From: PALSA-693 sp963834725
Lineage (GTDB): Bacteria; Actinomycetota; Acidimicrobiia; Acidimicrobiales; Palsa-688
Assembly (NCBI GenBank): GCA_963834725.1
Contig: CAWICN010000001.1
Span: forward strand, 2,418,001 to 2,482,000
DNA: 64,000 nucleotides
Reading direction: 5' to 3'
The position numbers and the translations under genes are program-made. The notes under the pieces are model-generated. The model saw only the letters and a list, made by a program, of their open reading frames with translations, ran no database searches and was not told where the DNA came from. Below are positions 26,687-36,462 of the stretch, piece by piece. Each line of letters opens with the position of its first letter. Position 1 is the first letter of the stretch.

Positions 26687-27532
26687 ATGGTTGTTATGGG
26701 CGAGATCTCGGTGTGCCTGACGTTCGACTTCGACGCGCTGTCGGTGTGGATCGGGCCGCGCGGCTCGCGCTCGCCGAACCTCATCGCTCGCGGCGAGTTC
26801 GGCGAGGTCGGTGCCGGCCGGCTCGTGGACCTGCTCGCCCAGCACGCCATCCCCAGCACGTGGTTCATCCCAGGACACACGATCGACACATATCCCGACA
26901 TGTGCCGCCGAGTCGTGGATGGCGGCCACGAGATCGCCTACCACGGCTACTGCCACGAGGCGCCGTCGTCGCGTCGCGACGAGGCTGAGGAGCGGGCCAT
27001 CCTCGAGCGGGCGATCGACCGCATCGAGCACCTCACCAGGCGACCACCGACCGGCCACCGCCTGCCCGGCGGCAACCTCGGCGACCGCTGGATCGGGATG
27101 CTGCTCCAGCACGGGTTTTCCTACGACTCCTCGATGGCTCCTCGCGACTACCACCCGACCTGGTGCCGCACCGGCGACGTCGTGCGCACCGACGCCGCGT
27201 TCGGGTTCGGGACGGCGGTCGACCTCGTCGAGCTGCCGTTCGACTGGATCCTCGACGACTGGCCGTACTTCACCTATGACCCGGGCGCGCACCTGCTGGG
27301 GCTGCGGTCGCCGGACGACGTGTTCGCGGTGTGGAGCGCCGAGTTCGATTACCTGGCCGAGGAGGTAGGGACCGGCGTCTTGGTGCTGACGATGCACCCG
27401 CAGTGCATCGGCCGCGGTAGTCGGATGCGGATGCTGCGCCGTCTCATCGACCACATGCGCGCCGACGATCGAGTGGTGTTCCGCACGATGAACGACGTCG
27501 CCACCGACTTTCGCGCCACGGCTGCGAGGTGA
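26687..27532 (+). CDS. Polysaccharide deacetylase family protein
   Basis: A 281-residue NodB-fold deacetylase/amidase. LTFDFDALS near residue 10 supplies the metal/catalytic Asp pair, IPSTWFIPGHT the central strand, and HEIAYHGYCHE the metal-binding His motif. TMHPQCIGRGSRM near the end supplies the last His. These features match cytosolic PuuE/allantoinase-like or peptidoglycan deacetylase enzymes; there is no signal peptide. GGAGGAGGGG precedes ATG 26687. The natural substrate is uncertain. Confidence 0.9.
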   Translation: MVVMGEISVCLTFDFDALSVWIGPRGSRSPNLIARGEFGEVGAGRLVDLLAQHAIPSTWFIPGHTIDTYPDMCRRVVDGGHEIAYHGYCHEAPSSRRDEAEERAILERAIDRIEHLTRRPPTGHRLPGGNLGDRWIGMLLQHGFSYDSSMAPRDYHPTWCRTGDVVRTDAAFGFGTAVDLVELPFDWILDDWPYFTYDPGAHLLGLRSPDDVFAVWSAEFDYLAEEVGTGVLVLTMHPQCIGRGSRMRMLRRLIDHMRADDRVVFRTMNDVATDFRATAAR

Positions 27533-27733
27533 ACCTGTCATGCTGCTGCGCGGTCATCAACGGGACACACCCGGCATGGAACCATCAGAAGGCCAGCTGC
27601 GCAGTTGCAGCTGGTAGACGTTCCCTGAATGCGAAGAGGCGCGCTGTCGTTAGCGCGTCACGCGGTATCCAGGTGGGGGTGACGGCCCTATGCCGATAGG
27701 CGACGGGCCGGCCCGAGGTCTACAGTCGGACGC

Positions 27734-28540
27734 GTGAGCGAAGACCTTGCCCTTTACGAAGTCACCGACCGGGTGGCGGTCGTCACCCTCAATCGTCCCG
27801 AGCGGCTCAACGCCTGGACCCCCGGTCTGGCCGAGGCCTATTTCGACCGGCTCGACGGAGCGGTCTCGGATCCCCGGGTCGGGGCGATCGTGGTTACCGG
27901 CGCCGGGCGTGGGTTCTGCCCGGGAGCCGACATGGCCGCTCTTCAAGGGCTGAGCACGGAGGGCGGACAGGCCGAGAGAGGGCGCGGACGAGCCCGACCG
28001 ACCACCTACCCGCTGTCCATCCCGAAGCTGATGGTGGCGGCGATCAACGGAGCGTGCGCTGGGCTCGGCCTGGTCCAGGCCCTCATGTGCGATGTGCGAA
28101 TCGCTGCCGGCGGGGCCAAATTCACCACCGCGTTCGCCCGGCGGGGCCTCATCGCCGAACATGGTGTCTCCTGGCTGCTACCCCGCATCGTCGGGACGTC
28201 GACCGCGCTCGACCTGCTCACATCGGCCCGAGTATTCACCGCCGAAGAGGCGGCCGACCTGGGCGTGGTCAACAAGGTCGTCCCGCCCGACCAGGTCCTC
28301 GCCGAGGCCATCGCCTACGCCCAGGACGTGGCGGCCAACTGTTCGCCGGCGTCGGTCGCCGCAATCAAGGGCCAGGTACACCGCCACATCACCATGGAGT
28401 TCGAGGCGGCCTGCGCCGACAGCGACCGGCTCATGGCTCAGTCGCTCAAGGGCCCCGACTTCAAGGAGGGGGTCTCGAGCTACGTCGAGAAGCGCCCACC
28501 CGAATTCGCCCCGCTCGGCAAGGGCACGATCCTCGACTGA
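27734..28540 (+). CDS. Enoyl-CoA hydratase/isomerase family protein
   Basis: A 268-residue crotonase. Oxyanion-hole segments GRGFCPGADMAALQG (near 57) and INGACAGLGLVQALMCDVRI (near 100) are intact. The catalytic loop region is FARRGLIAEHGVSWLLPRIV, with Glu at the usual position. It starts at GTG 27734. The Arg/Gly-rich insert GGQAERGRGRARP before the second motif is the normal variable loop. It probably acts in beta-oxidation of fatty or aromatic acyl-CoAs together with the nearby SDR genes. Confidence 0.93.
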   Translation: MSEDLALYEVTDRVAVVTLNRPERLNAWTPGLAEAYFDRLDGAVSDPRVGAIVVTGAGRGFCPGADMAALQGLSTEGGQAERGRGRARPTTYPLSIPKLMVAAINGACAGLGLVQALMCDVRIAAGGAKFTTAFARRGLIAEHGVSWLLPRIVGTSTALDLLTSARVFTAEEAADLGVVNKVVPPDQVLAEAIAYAQDVAANCSPASVAAIKGQVHRHITMEFEAACADSDRLMAQSLKGPDFKEGVSSYVEKRPPEFAPLGKGTILD

Positions 28541-28784
28541 GGACCAGGCCCGGGCCAATTGGAACAATCCAAATCGTGGTAGGTGTGCACTGACAGGGCT
28601 GCGACACCGCGACGTCGACCTTCAACCCGGTCAGCGTAGCAATGACGTCCTCGCCTTGATGCAGATCTGAATAGCCGTGTCCTTGTTTGGTCGGCCCGAT
28701 ACCCGGCGAATTCGGGTGGTGCCTTTCGCCGTCGGCTCGAACCGGTAGGGTCACAGTATCGACTCCCGGTCGCCTTCGTCGGGC

Positions 28785-29594
28785 CTACACCGTCACGTAC
28801 CCACCGTTCGGCGACACCGTGGCGCCCACGAAGAAGCTGGCTTCGTCGCTGGCGAGGAAGACGGCCAAGCCGGCGATCTCGCGAGGCTGACCCAGGCGGC
28901 CGATGGGTGTTTGCGCTGCGACGGCGCCGCGCATCATCTCCGACAGCTGGCCCACCATCGGCGTGTCCACGTACCCCGGCGCGATGGCGTTGACGCGCAC
29001 GCCCTGGAGGATGACCTCCTTGGCGACGGCACGCGTGAAACCGAGGATGCCCGCCTTGGCCGCGGAATAGTGCGGCGAACCCGTACACCCTTCCATGCCA
29101 CAGATCGAGGCGATGTTGATGATGGCCCCGGTCCGCCGCTGGGCCATCGACCGCAGCGCCGCCCGTGTTCCGTAGAAGGTGCCGTCGAGGTGTACGGCCA
29201 GCATCAGCCGCCATTCGTCGTCGGGCAGCGCCACAGTGGCTTCGAGCGGGGTGGTGACGCCGCCTCCGGCGGCTTCGCCGAGCTGCTGCTCCATCCGGGG
29301 CGTGATGTGGTCGAGATTGCCCTTCGTGATGATCCCGGCGTTGTTGACGAGTACGTCGAGGGGTCCAAGGGCCGACTCAACCTCGGCAACGGCCCGGTCG
29401 ACAGCGGCACTGTCGGACACGTCGGCCTGTACCGCATAGCCTTTGGGCACCAGCCCGGCGGTGAGCTCGGCTGCCTCGCGGTTGATGTCGAGCACGGCGA
29501 CGCGCGCCCCCTCTGCCGCAAACGCCAAGGTGATCGCCTCACCGATCCCCGATGCGCCCCCTGTCACCAGAACCACCCGGTCATCGAACTTCAT
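28785..29594 (-). CDS. SDR family oxidoreductase (FabG-like)
   Basis: A 269-residue classical SDR. TGGASGIG near residue 11, DVLVNNAGI near 83, INIASICGMEGCTGSPHYSA with the following Lys as the catalytic Ser-Tyr-Lys set, and IAPGYVDTPM after it. An unusual insert of about 25 residues (LGEAAGGGVTTPLEATVALP) sits between the NNAG motif and the central helix. The ATG at 29594 has GGAG upstream. It is predicted to be NAD(P)-dependent, converting a hydroxyacyl or alcohol substrate. Confidence 0.92.
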   Translation of the reverse strand: MKFDDRVVLVTGGASGIGEAITLAFAAEGARVAVLDINREAAELTAGLVPKGYAVQADVSDSAAVDRAVAEVESALGPLDVLVNNAGIITKGNLDHITPRMEQQLGEAAGGGVTTPLEATVALPDDEWRLMLAVHLDGTFYGTRAALRSMAQRRTGAIINIASICGMEGCTGSPHYSAAKAGILGFTRAVAKEVILQGVRVNAIAPGYVDTPMVGQLSEMMRGAVAAQTPIGRLGQPREIAGLAVFLASDEASFFVGATVSPNGGYVTV

Positions 29595-30101
29595 TCGGCG
29601 ACTCCCTTGCTCGGCCCCATCCGAATGTAATCGCTCAGTCACCGCCGTGGGGCGGGCAGCCCGGGATTTCGGTACGCAAAGCAGAACACAAGAAAGCCGA
29701 TCGAGCATGGCGTGTATCGGCGACCGGTGCACCGACTGTGGCCAGACGATCGACGATCCCGCCCGCCGGCGGGACTCGCACGGGTGCGCCGATCCCAGGT
29801 AGATCGTCCGAGTTTGTTGTCACACTCGAATTGTATTTCTCGATCGGAGAGCCCATGTCGACAACGCACAACCGGTTCTTTGGGACCCAGGGATAAAGGC
29901 GCTGACCGATCCGGCGGGTGATCCTCCGGGCCCTCTCGGCGGTGGTCCTGGTGACGTACCTCGGGATCCGAACCGCTTGACAAACAATCGATCGCTTGTC
30001 AACCTGTGCCTGGTGGAGACCGGACCTGGTAGCGGGTGGACACACGCCGAGGAGCTCGACACCTCGGGAGCAGTTGCAGCGGCGCCGGGGCAGCAGTCCT
30101 C
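29595..30101. other. Intergenic region with imperfect palindrome
   Basis: No supported gene in about 500 bases between divergent SDR and LLM genes. The arms TTGACAA (29977-29983) and TTGTCAA (29996-30002) form part of an imperfect palindrome centred on ATCGAT. This fits a TetR-type operator, 100 bases before the LLM gene. The half-site CTTGTCAAC also occurs at 26650. Confidence 0.45.
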
Positions 30102-30995
30102 ATGAAGTTCGGCTACCTCACGCTGAATAACCCAGGCGGGATCCGCCCCGACGTCCTCGCCCGAGAGCTCGAGCACCGCGGGTTCGAGTCGATCTGGGTG
30201 CCCGAGCACAGCCACATTCCGACATCACGCCAGACCGGCTATCCCGGGGGTGGTGACCTGCCCGACGGCTACTGGCAGATGATGGACCCGTTCGTCTCGC
30301 TAATGGCGGCCGCCACGGCCAGCACCAGACTTCGGCTGGCCACCGGGATCTGCCTCGCACTCGAGCACGACCTCCTCGATTTGGCCTGCACAGTCGCCAC
30401 CCTCGACGTGCTGTCGCAGGGCCGGGTGCTTCTCGGTGTCGGCGTCGGCTGGAACAAAGAAGAGCTTGCGAATCACCGCCCCGACGTGCCGTTCAACCAG
30501 CGGTACTTAGCCATGCGCGAACGGCTCGATGCCCTCCGGACAATCTGGGCCGATGACGAGCCCGAATTCGACGGCCGCTGGGACCGCTTCAGCCGCTTAT
30601 GGTCCTATCCCAAGCCGCTCCAGCAGCCGACCGTACCGATCGCCCTCGGCAGCGCCGGCCAGCGTGGTATCAAGCTGGCGGCAACACACGCCGATGCCTG
30701 GTGCCCGATTGACAACAGCCTGATCGGCAAGGACGGGCGCCGCGACGTCCACGGCGGCATCGAGCTGTTCCGGCGGCTGGCAGCCGAAGCCGGACGAGAC
30801 CCCGACGCCATCCCGATCACGATCTTCGCCTGGAGCGCCAAGCCGGCCCGCCTCGAGTCCTACGCCGAGTTGGGCGTAGAGCGCGTCGTGTTGCCTCCGC
30901 CGTCGATGTGGACCGACAAGGCGGCCGACCCTTTGACCTACCTCGACAGTCTCGGCCCCGTCGTTGCTGAGCTCGCGACCCCTACGAACCCCTGA
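30102..30995 (+). CDS. LLM class F420-dependent oxidoreductase
   Basis: A 297-residue luciferase-like enzyme. It starts MKFGYLTLNNPGGI and has FESIWVPEHSHIPTS, LDVLSQGRVLLGVGVGWNKE (the phosphate-binding core of the family) and PTVPIALGSAGQRG. The signature fits the F420-dependent TIGR03619-type subgroup. The ATG at 30102 has a weak ribosome site but gives the correct first strand. It likely acts in the same lipid or xenobiotic metabolism as the neighbouring SDR and hydratase genes; the substrate is unknown. Confidence 0.9.
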   Translation: MKFGYLTLNNPGGIRPDVLARELEHRGFESIWVPEHSHIPTSRQTGYPGGGDLPDGYWQMMDPFVSLMAAATASTRLRLATGICLALEHDLLDLACTVATLDVLSQGRVLLGVGVGWNKEELANHRPDVPFNQRYLAMRERLDALRTIWADDEPEFDGRWDRFSRLWSYPKPLQQPTVPIALGSAGQRGIKLAATHADAWCPIDNSLIGKDGRRDVHGGIELFRRLAAEAGRDPDAIPITIFAWSAKPARLESYAELGVERVVLPPPSMWTDKAADPLTYLDSLGPVVAELATPTNP

Positions 30996-31540
30996 TCTCC
31001 CTGGACTGGGCCGACACTGCGCCGGAAAAACTAGCACCCCTGCAACCTCCTTTCTGGTCCATTACCGCCTTCACCGCTTGTCTGACCGCCGGAACGGAAA
31101 CGATTTCCGTCCCGCCGATCCGCCGCCGAACGAGGGTATCCCCGATAGGCCCTACGAGGGCGACCCGAAAGGACCTGTAGGGCTTGGGCCCAATTCCCAA
31201 TGTACGCGGGGTACCCTCGCGACCGAAAGACGACGTGCCCGCTTCGAGCGTCCCAGTAGGCCTCCGACCCCTGCGGCATAAATGTCGGTCGAGAATACGG
31301 CATGGCGTCAGCGGCCGGCCGCGTAGCGGCGGGAGGGGGCTCCTCCCCACGAGCGGATACGTGTGCGTGAACAGCCAGTTCCCTTCGCGGTCCAGGCCGC
31401 CGGGTGGGGGCCCATATTCGACGTGAGATTTGTCGCCCCCAGCCGTGCCGGGCGTGGAGAGCGGCGCCCCAGGTGATCCTCTCGAACGGCTGAGGCGTCC
31501 AAGCGATCATGGCGTGCGCTCGCGATGCGATAATGGCCCG
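30996..31540. other. Intergenic stretch, no gene seen
   Basis: About 545 bases with no frame that has both a ribosome site and a recognisable motif. The long minus-strand frame here is antisense to the next SDR gene. Confidence 0.4.
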
Positions 31541-32431
31541 ATGGGACGTCTTGACGGCAGGGTCGCAGTGGTCACCGGGGGTGCGAGCGGGATGGGACGT
31601 GCGACGGCCCTGCGCTTCCTCATCGAAGGAGCGCGCGTCGTCGTCGCGGACCTGAACGAGGAGCACGGCGCGGCCCTGCTTCACGAGGTCGACGGCGCGG
31701 GCAGGGCGGCCGCCGTGCGGTTCGTCCACTCCGACGTCGCCGTGGAGCCGGATGTCGAACGGCTCATCAATCTGGCGGTCGACGAGTTCGGCGGCGTGGA
31801 CATCGTGTTCAACAACGCCGGCGTCGGTGGCGCGTTCGGCCCTGTGACGCGCATCGACGTCGAGGACTGGGACTACACATTCGCCGTCCTGACCCGCGGT
31901 GTGTTTCTCGGGATCAAGCACGGCGCAGCGGCCATGCAGGCGTCCGGCGCCGGCGGTTCGATCATCAACACCGCGTCGATCGCCGGTCTGAGCGGTGGCG
32001 CCGGCCCGCTCGCCTACTCGGCCGCGAAGGCGGCAGTGATCAACCTCACCCAGTCGGCGGCGGTCGAGCTCGCACGCGACCGGATCCGCGTGAACGCGAT
32101 CTGTCCGGGCGTGATCAACACACCACTCGCCGCCGGGCGCGCCGACCCGGCCGTCGCCGCGGAGCGCTTCGCGTCCCTGCAGCCGTGGCCCCAGACGGGT
32201 ACCGGGGACGACATCGCGGGCGCCGCGCTGTTCCTCGCAAGTGACGACTCACGATTCGTCACGGGCGAGGCGCTCGTCGTCGACGGCGGGCTGACTGCGC
32301 TCGGTCCCGATCTGACCCAACGGATGCGGCTCGGCGGAGCCGGAACGCCCGCCGTCGGCGTCAACCGCGGCACGACCGGTCAGGGCACGACCGTCAGGTA
32401 CCGGCTCCAGCGGGACAGCCAGGACGTCTAA
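31541..32431 (+). CDS. SDR family oxidoreductase
   Basis: A 296-residue SDR. TGGASGMGRATALRF near residue 12, DIVFNNAGVGG near 90, IINTASIAGLSGGAGPLAYS with the following Lys, and ICPGVINTPLAAG. The C-terminal 35 residues (RLGGAGTPAVGVNRGTTGQG) extend past the usual VVDGG end and look disordered. It starts at ATG 31541. It converges with the GH172-like gene that ends at 32464. Substrate unknown. Confidence 0.92.
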   Translation: MGRLDGRVAVVTGGASGMGRATALRFLIEGARVVVADLNEEHGAALLHEVDGAGRAAAVRFVHSDVAVEPDVERLINLAVDEFGGVDIVFNNAGVGGAFGPVTRIDVEDWDYTFAVLTRGVFLGIKHGAAAMQASGAGGSIINTASIAGLSGGAGPLAYSAAKAAVINLTQSAAVELARDRIRVNAICPGVINTPLAAGRADPAVAAERFASLQPWPQTGTGDDIAGAALFLASDDSRFVTGEALVVDGGLTALGPDLTQRMRLGGAGTPAVGVNRGTTGQGTTVRYRLQRDSQDV

Positions 32432-32463
32432 CTGTCCGGCCCGCTTCGGCTGGTCCGGCGATG

Positions 32464-33642
32464 TCAGTCGATCAGCCCGCTCATGATCACTTCTATCGGA
32501 GTCGGCTGTTCGTACACGCGACGCTCGATGTCGGCTCGGGCGGCGGAGACGTCGAGGCGTGGAACCGGCTGCGGCCGTTGGCAGTACACATAGGACGTTG
32601 CGCAGTAATCATCGACACGCTCGGCGATACCGACGCCAGCGACGCCCTGGCGGGGACGGTAGGCCCAGCCGGACCCGGCGGGCGGGTTGGTGGCGAGGTA
32701 GGCCTGCATCTCGTCCTCCTGGCCTTCGGCGAAGAAGGCGAAACCGATTTGCTGGATGGTCACCCGAAGGTCGGACGAGAACATGATCGGGTCGAGGAGA
32801 TGCCAGCGGTAAAAGCCCACGAAGTCACAGGCCGCAAACGGGCCGGATCTGTCGCCGGACCCGACGACCAGGGGAGCCCCGGCGTAGGGAGCGGCGTGTG
32901 GGCCCATTCCCCAGGCAGTGCCGACATAGTCCTCAAGCCCCGTACCACAGATGGTCGGGAACTGGTTGTCGCCGTCGCGGAACACCTTGACCTCGCCTTC
33001 GCCGTACCACGAGCCGGGATCGATAACCCGTACTCCGACGTTGCAGCCCAAGAAGCGCCCCGGTCCCTCCAGGCCGTCACAGATCACAAAGTCGCGCTGT
33101 TTGGTGGTGGGGTTTTCTCGCCGGAAGGCCACGTGCAGACAGCTGGCGGTCTCGCGCCCTGGTTCCAGCGTGTAGTCGATCTGGTAGTACAAAAGGATCG
33201 GAATCGCTGCGGAGTTGGTGAGCTCGACACGAACATGGCCGGCAAAGGGCATTGGCAGGAAAGCGTTGAAACCCCGACCCTCTTGCGCGGTCGTGAGTGC
33301 GGACACGTAGGGGACGGGCCGGCCGTGGGGCAGCCCGAATAGGTCGAGGCAGGGCACCGATATGCTGGGCTCACTGGACCCGTCGTAGAAGACCTCCATC
33401 CACACGGCCCGCATAACCTCGGGAGGCGCAGGAGGAAACGTCATCCACACATGACGGACGGTTCCCGGCCCATCAAGATCGGCCAGCACCACTGTTTCGC
33501 CTGGTGCGATGTTCCGGCTCGGTGCGCCTTTGCGGCCACCGTGGGCTTGGCCACCCACGCCGCGTCCGCCGGTGGGGTTCTCGAACGTGACCGCCCGACT
33601 CTCCAGCGACGTGTCGATGAGCGTTGGGTCAAAGGCGAGCAC
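32464..33642 (-). CDS. DUF2961 / GH172 family protein
   Basis: A 392-residue protein of the DUF2961 fold, now known in part as glycoside hydrolase family 172 (difructose dianhydride synthase / alpha-fructofuranosidase-type enzymes). Landmarks are NPTGGRGVGGQAHGGRKG, LADLDGPGTVRHVWMTF, VWMEVFYDGSSEPSISVP and SWYGEGEVKVFRDGDNQFP, which with CGTGLEDYVGTAWG holds the likely catalytic acids. No signal peptide is evident from GTG 33642 (GGAGGA upstream), so it seems cytosolic. Longer versions of the frame add 85 residues without similarity. Whether it acts on fructans or another glycan is unknown. Confidence 0.82.
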   Translation of the reverse strand: MLAFDPTLIDTSLESRAVTFENPTGGRGVGGQAHGGRKGAPSRNIAPGETVVLADLDGPGTVRHVWMTFPPAPPEVMRAVWMEVFYDGSSEPSISVPCLDLFGLPHGRPVPYVSALTTAQEGRGFNAFLPMPFAGHVRVELTNSAAIPILLYYQIDYTLEPGRETASCLHVAFRRENPTTKQRDFVICDGLEGPGRFLGCNVGVRVIDPGSWYGEGEVKVFRDGDNQFPTICGTGLEDYVGTAWGMGPHAAPYAGAPLVVGSGDRSGPFAACDFVGFYRWHLLDPIMFSSDLRVTIQQIGFAFFAEGQEDEMQAYLATNPPAGSGWAYRPRQGVAGVGIAERVDDYCATSYVYCQRPQPVPRLDVSAARADIERRVYEQPTPIEVIMSGLID

Positions 33643-33960
33643 CTGCACTCCTCCGTCAGACAAGCAGTCGGTACAGCAGACTGCAGGAGACGAGCAAATC
33701 TTCGCCCCTCTCGCCGAGATGTTAGCGAGCGACCTCAGACCTGCTGAAGCGCCGCGGTCAACTCGAGCGGGGATGGCTGGGGTCTGAGGTCTCTCGCGTT
33801 TTGGCCGGCCGGGATGGCTGCCTGTCGGTGCCGGGCCGGCAAAGCCGGCCCTATGCCGGTCGGTCGATTCGCCAGGCAGAAACGGATTGGTCCCCAATAG
33901 CGTCCTGTGATCAACAAACCCACAGACCCGGCCGCGTCAACGGTCGGAGAGGAGGACACC
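33643..33960. other. Divergent intergenic region
   Basis: Promoter space between the GH172-like gene and the uncharacterised winged-helix gene. It holds the hairpin listed separately; I see no gene. Confidence 0.4.
33833..33851. other. Perfect 8-bp hairpin
   Basis: GGGCCGGC-AAA-GCCGGCCC, 110 bases before the uncharacterised gene at 33961. It could be a terminator, an operator or the edge of a mobile unit. There is no T run on either side. Confidence 0.5.
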
Positions 33961-35590
33961 ATGGGGACCGTGGCCAGCCTACTGGCCGAGCATGTGAGCT
34001 TCCGTTGCACCTCGGTAGACCGTATCGGCATCCGCGGGTACATCCCGGGGTTGATGTATGAGGGAGGGGTGGTGAAGTTCCTGCTCAAGCGAGGCAACTA
34101 CATCCCCTCACCGGCCGCGTTGAACCGCAACCGGCAACGGCTGGTGAGCGAGCTCGACGCGCTGGTGGCCGCCTCGGGGGTGCCGGTACTGCGTTTCAAG
34201 GCGGGCCAGTCCAAAGAGAACATGGCCCGCCCTTATCAAGACGGAGCGGCCGCGGCCGGCCGGTTCGGGCTGGTGCTGGTGGGCAAGGCCCAGGAGCGGA
34301 CCAGTTCGTGGCGGGGCTTCGTCGATGACACCCACGCCCGGCATCGGCCCAACCATCCCCATATCACCTGGCGGCGCCAGTCGTCGGTGCCCGACCACTG
34401 GTACCTGTATTTCGCTGACCCCGAGTGGGGCCCGACATCGCTACGGCTGGGCAGCTACGCGCCATACCCGTTGTGGGTCAACGCCAACGGACATGAGTGG
34501 GCCGAGGTTCAGCTGGCCAAGGCCGGCGTCGGCTTCGACGCGCTCGATAACGGTCTACGCCGGGTGGACGACCCCGCCCTGGCTCATCGCGTCTGCGCCC
34601 GCCTCGGTTCCGGTCATGTCCGCGATCTGCTGGCCCGGATGATGGCGGTCATGCCCAACCCGCTCACCGTCGATGATCGCCGGGCCGGCTTCGACTGGGC
34701 GTTCTCCATCGCCCAGATGGAGGTCTCTGACACCTCGGTATTCGACCAGCCCCGCCGGGCCCGGGCCTGGTTCGAGGCGGCCATCGACTGTCATCTGGAC
34801 CTGGGCCGCCCCGAACAGGTGTCACTGGTCGTCGACCGCCAAGTCAGAAACCGCGGCAAACACAAGACCCCCGGGCCGGTTCGCCACCGAGGTCATCACC
34901 CGCGACGTCGCCCCCTGCATCCAGATCCACTACAAGTCCTCCAAGGCCAAGGCCTACCTCAAAGAAGGCCGGGCTCTCAGAGTGGAGATGACGTTCAACG
35001 ACGCCGACGACTTCAACCTTCACAAGACCCTCAACAGCCACAACTGGCGGGCTCTGCGCCGACTCGGCGCGGATATCGACGCCCGGTTCCTGGCCGCTTT
35101 GGGCGAAGGACAGCCCGGACTGCCCGACCCCGCCACCCTCGAAGCAGTCGTGCTGCCCAGCCTCCACGACGGCCAGCGGGCCCCCGGGTTACGTTTCGGC
35201 GATCCCCGCACCATGGCCCTGCTCGCCTCCGTCGGCTCCTTCGCGCACGTCATCGGCGGGCTCACCAACAAAGCCCTGCGCACCCAGATGGCCGTCCTGT
35301 ACAACCCCGACTACAGCCCCGCACAGGCGACCTACGATCTCCGCCGCCTACGGCTCAAAGGCTTCATCGAACGAATCCCCCACACCAACACCTACCGGGT
35401 CACCGCCCACGGCCTGCGCATCGCCGCCTTCTTCACCCAACTCGCCGCACGCGTCGTGATTCCCGCCCTCACCGACCTCGCCGCCCTCAGCCGACCACGC
35501 CCACCCGCACCCCGACCCCTCACCGCCGCCTGGAAAGCCTACGAACGCGAACTCACCAACCTCCTACAAGCCAGCCCCCTCGCAGCATGA
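33961..35590 (+). CDS. Uncharacterised protein with C-terminal winged helix (frameshifted)
   Basis: ATG 33961 follows GAGGAGG. Frame 1 runs for about 300 residues (ASLLAEHVSFRCTSVDRIGI, YIPGLMYEGGVVKFLLKRGN, FKAGQSKENMARPYQDG, LVLVGKAQERTSSWRGF). Near 34870, beside a run of five C, it must shift into the frame carrying FATEVITRDVAPCIQIHYKS, GRALRVEMTFNDADDFNLHK and LRTQMAVLYNPDYSPAQATY. DLRRLRLKGFIERIPHTNTY and RVTAHGLRIAAFFTQLAA then look like a winged helix. The joined protein is about 543 residues. Similar proteins are, to my knowledge, unannotated. A DNA-binding or mobile-element role is inference only. Confidence 0.65.
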
Positions 35591-35853
35591 CCCAAAAACT
35601 TGCCTCAACTCTTCAGAACCTGGGACTCAAGCAGCGCTAGCGGAACTCACCGGCCCGGCCGACGAGACGCCGCTCCCGCCATCGACACCCCGGTCTCTGT
35701 TTTGGCCGCATGCCGCCTCGAGGAACAGACACCGAGATCGATGCCGGCATTCCGAACTTTCTTGGTGATCTCGCCAGTCGCTCGGCGTGGCGGGCGCCTG
35801 GCGCCGACCAGATGTCGGGTCCGATGGGCCTGCGTGCGGGTAGATTGGCTGGC

Positions 35854-36462
35854 GTGATCGAGGTGTTCGCGGACGTGGTGTGCCCCTTCACCCACGTCGG
35901 CCTGCGGCGCGTCGTGGCGGAAAGGTCCCGTTTGGGACGCGATTCCGAGCGGATCGCCGTCCGTGCGTGGCCACTCGAGTTGGTGAACGGTGAGGCCGTG
36001 TCTCCGGATCTGATCGCCGAGGAGGTCGCGGAACTGCGCCGCCAGGTGGCGCCCGATCTCTTCGCTGGTTTCGACGTGGTGGGGTTCCCGGCAACGGCGT
36101 TGCCGGCGCTGGGGCTGGCGGCGCGGGCGTACCGGGTAGACGCTCGCACCGGCGAGCAGGTCTCGCTGGCGCTGCGCACCGCTCTCTTCGAGGAGGGCCG
36201 GGACATCGCTGACGCCGCCGTGCTCCGAAACATCGCCGGCCGACATGAGCTGCCGGCCGAGCCGGTCGCAGCCGACGACGCGGCGGTACGCGCCGAGTGG
36301 GATGAGGGGAGGCGCCGTGGCGTCGTCGGGTCGCCACACTTCTTCGCCGGTGGACGGGACTTCTTCTGCCCGTCGCTGCAGATCACCCGGGTCGATGGGC
36401 ACGTCCGCGTGCGATTCGACGAGCAGGGGCTGCAGGACTTCCTGCAAGCCTGCTTTGCATAG
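35854..36462 (+). CDS. DsbA-family (FrnE-like) oxidoreductase
   Basis: A 202-residue protein with the DsbA/FrnE thioredoxin fold with helical insert: IEVFADVVCPFTHVGLRR at the start, AWPLELVNGEAVSPDLIAEE, and the cis-Pro region GVVGSPHFFAGGRDFFCPSL. The active site reads CPFT, so the second cysteine of CxxC is absent. A monothiol or isomerase/glutathione-S-transferase-like activity is likelier than disulfide oxidation. The start is GTG 35854; no signal peptide. Its role is unknown. Confidence 0.82.
   Translation: MIEVFADVVCPFTHVGLRRVVAERSRLGRDSERIAVRAWPLELVNGEAVSPDLIAEEVAELRRQVAPDLFAGFDVVGFPATALPALGLAARAYRVDARTGEQVSLALRTALFEEGRDIADAAVLRNIAGRHELPAEPVAADDAAVRAEWDEGRRRGVVGSPHFFAGGRDFFCPSLQITRVDGHVRVRFDEQGLQDFLQACFA

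Noticed and set aside
31031..31921. 296-codon minus-strand frame at 31 kb
   Set aside because: Mostly antisense to the SDR gene; the remainder has no recognisable feature.
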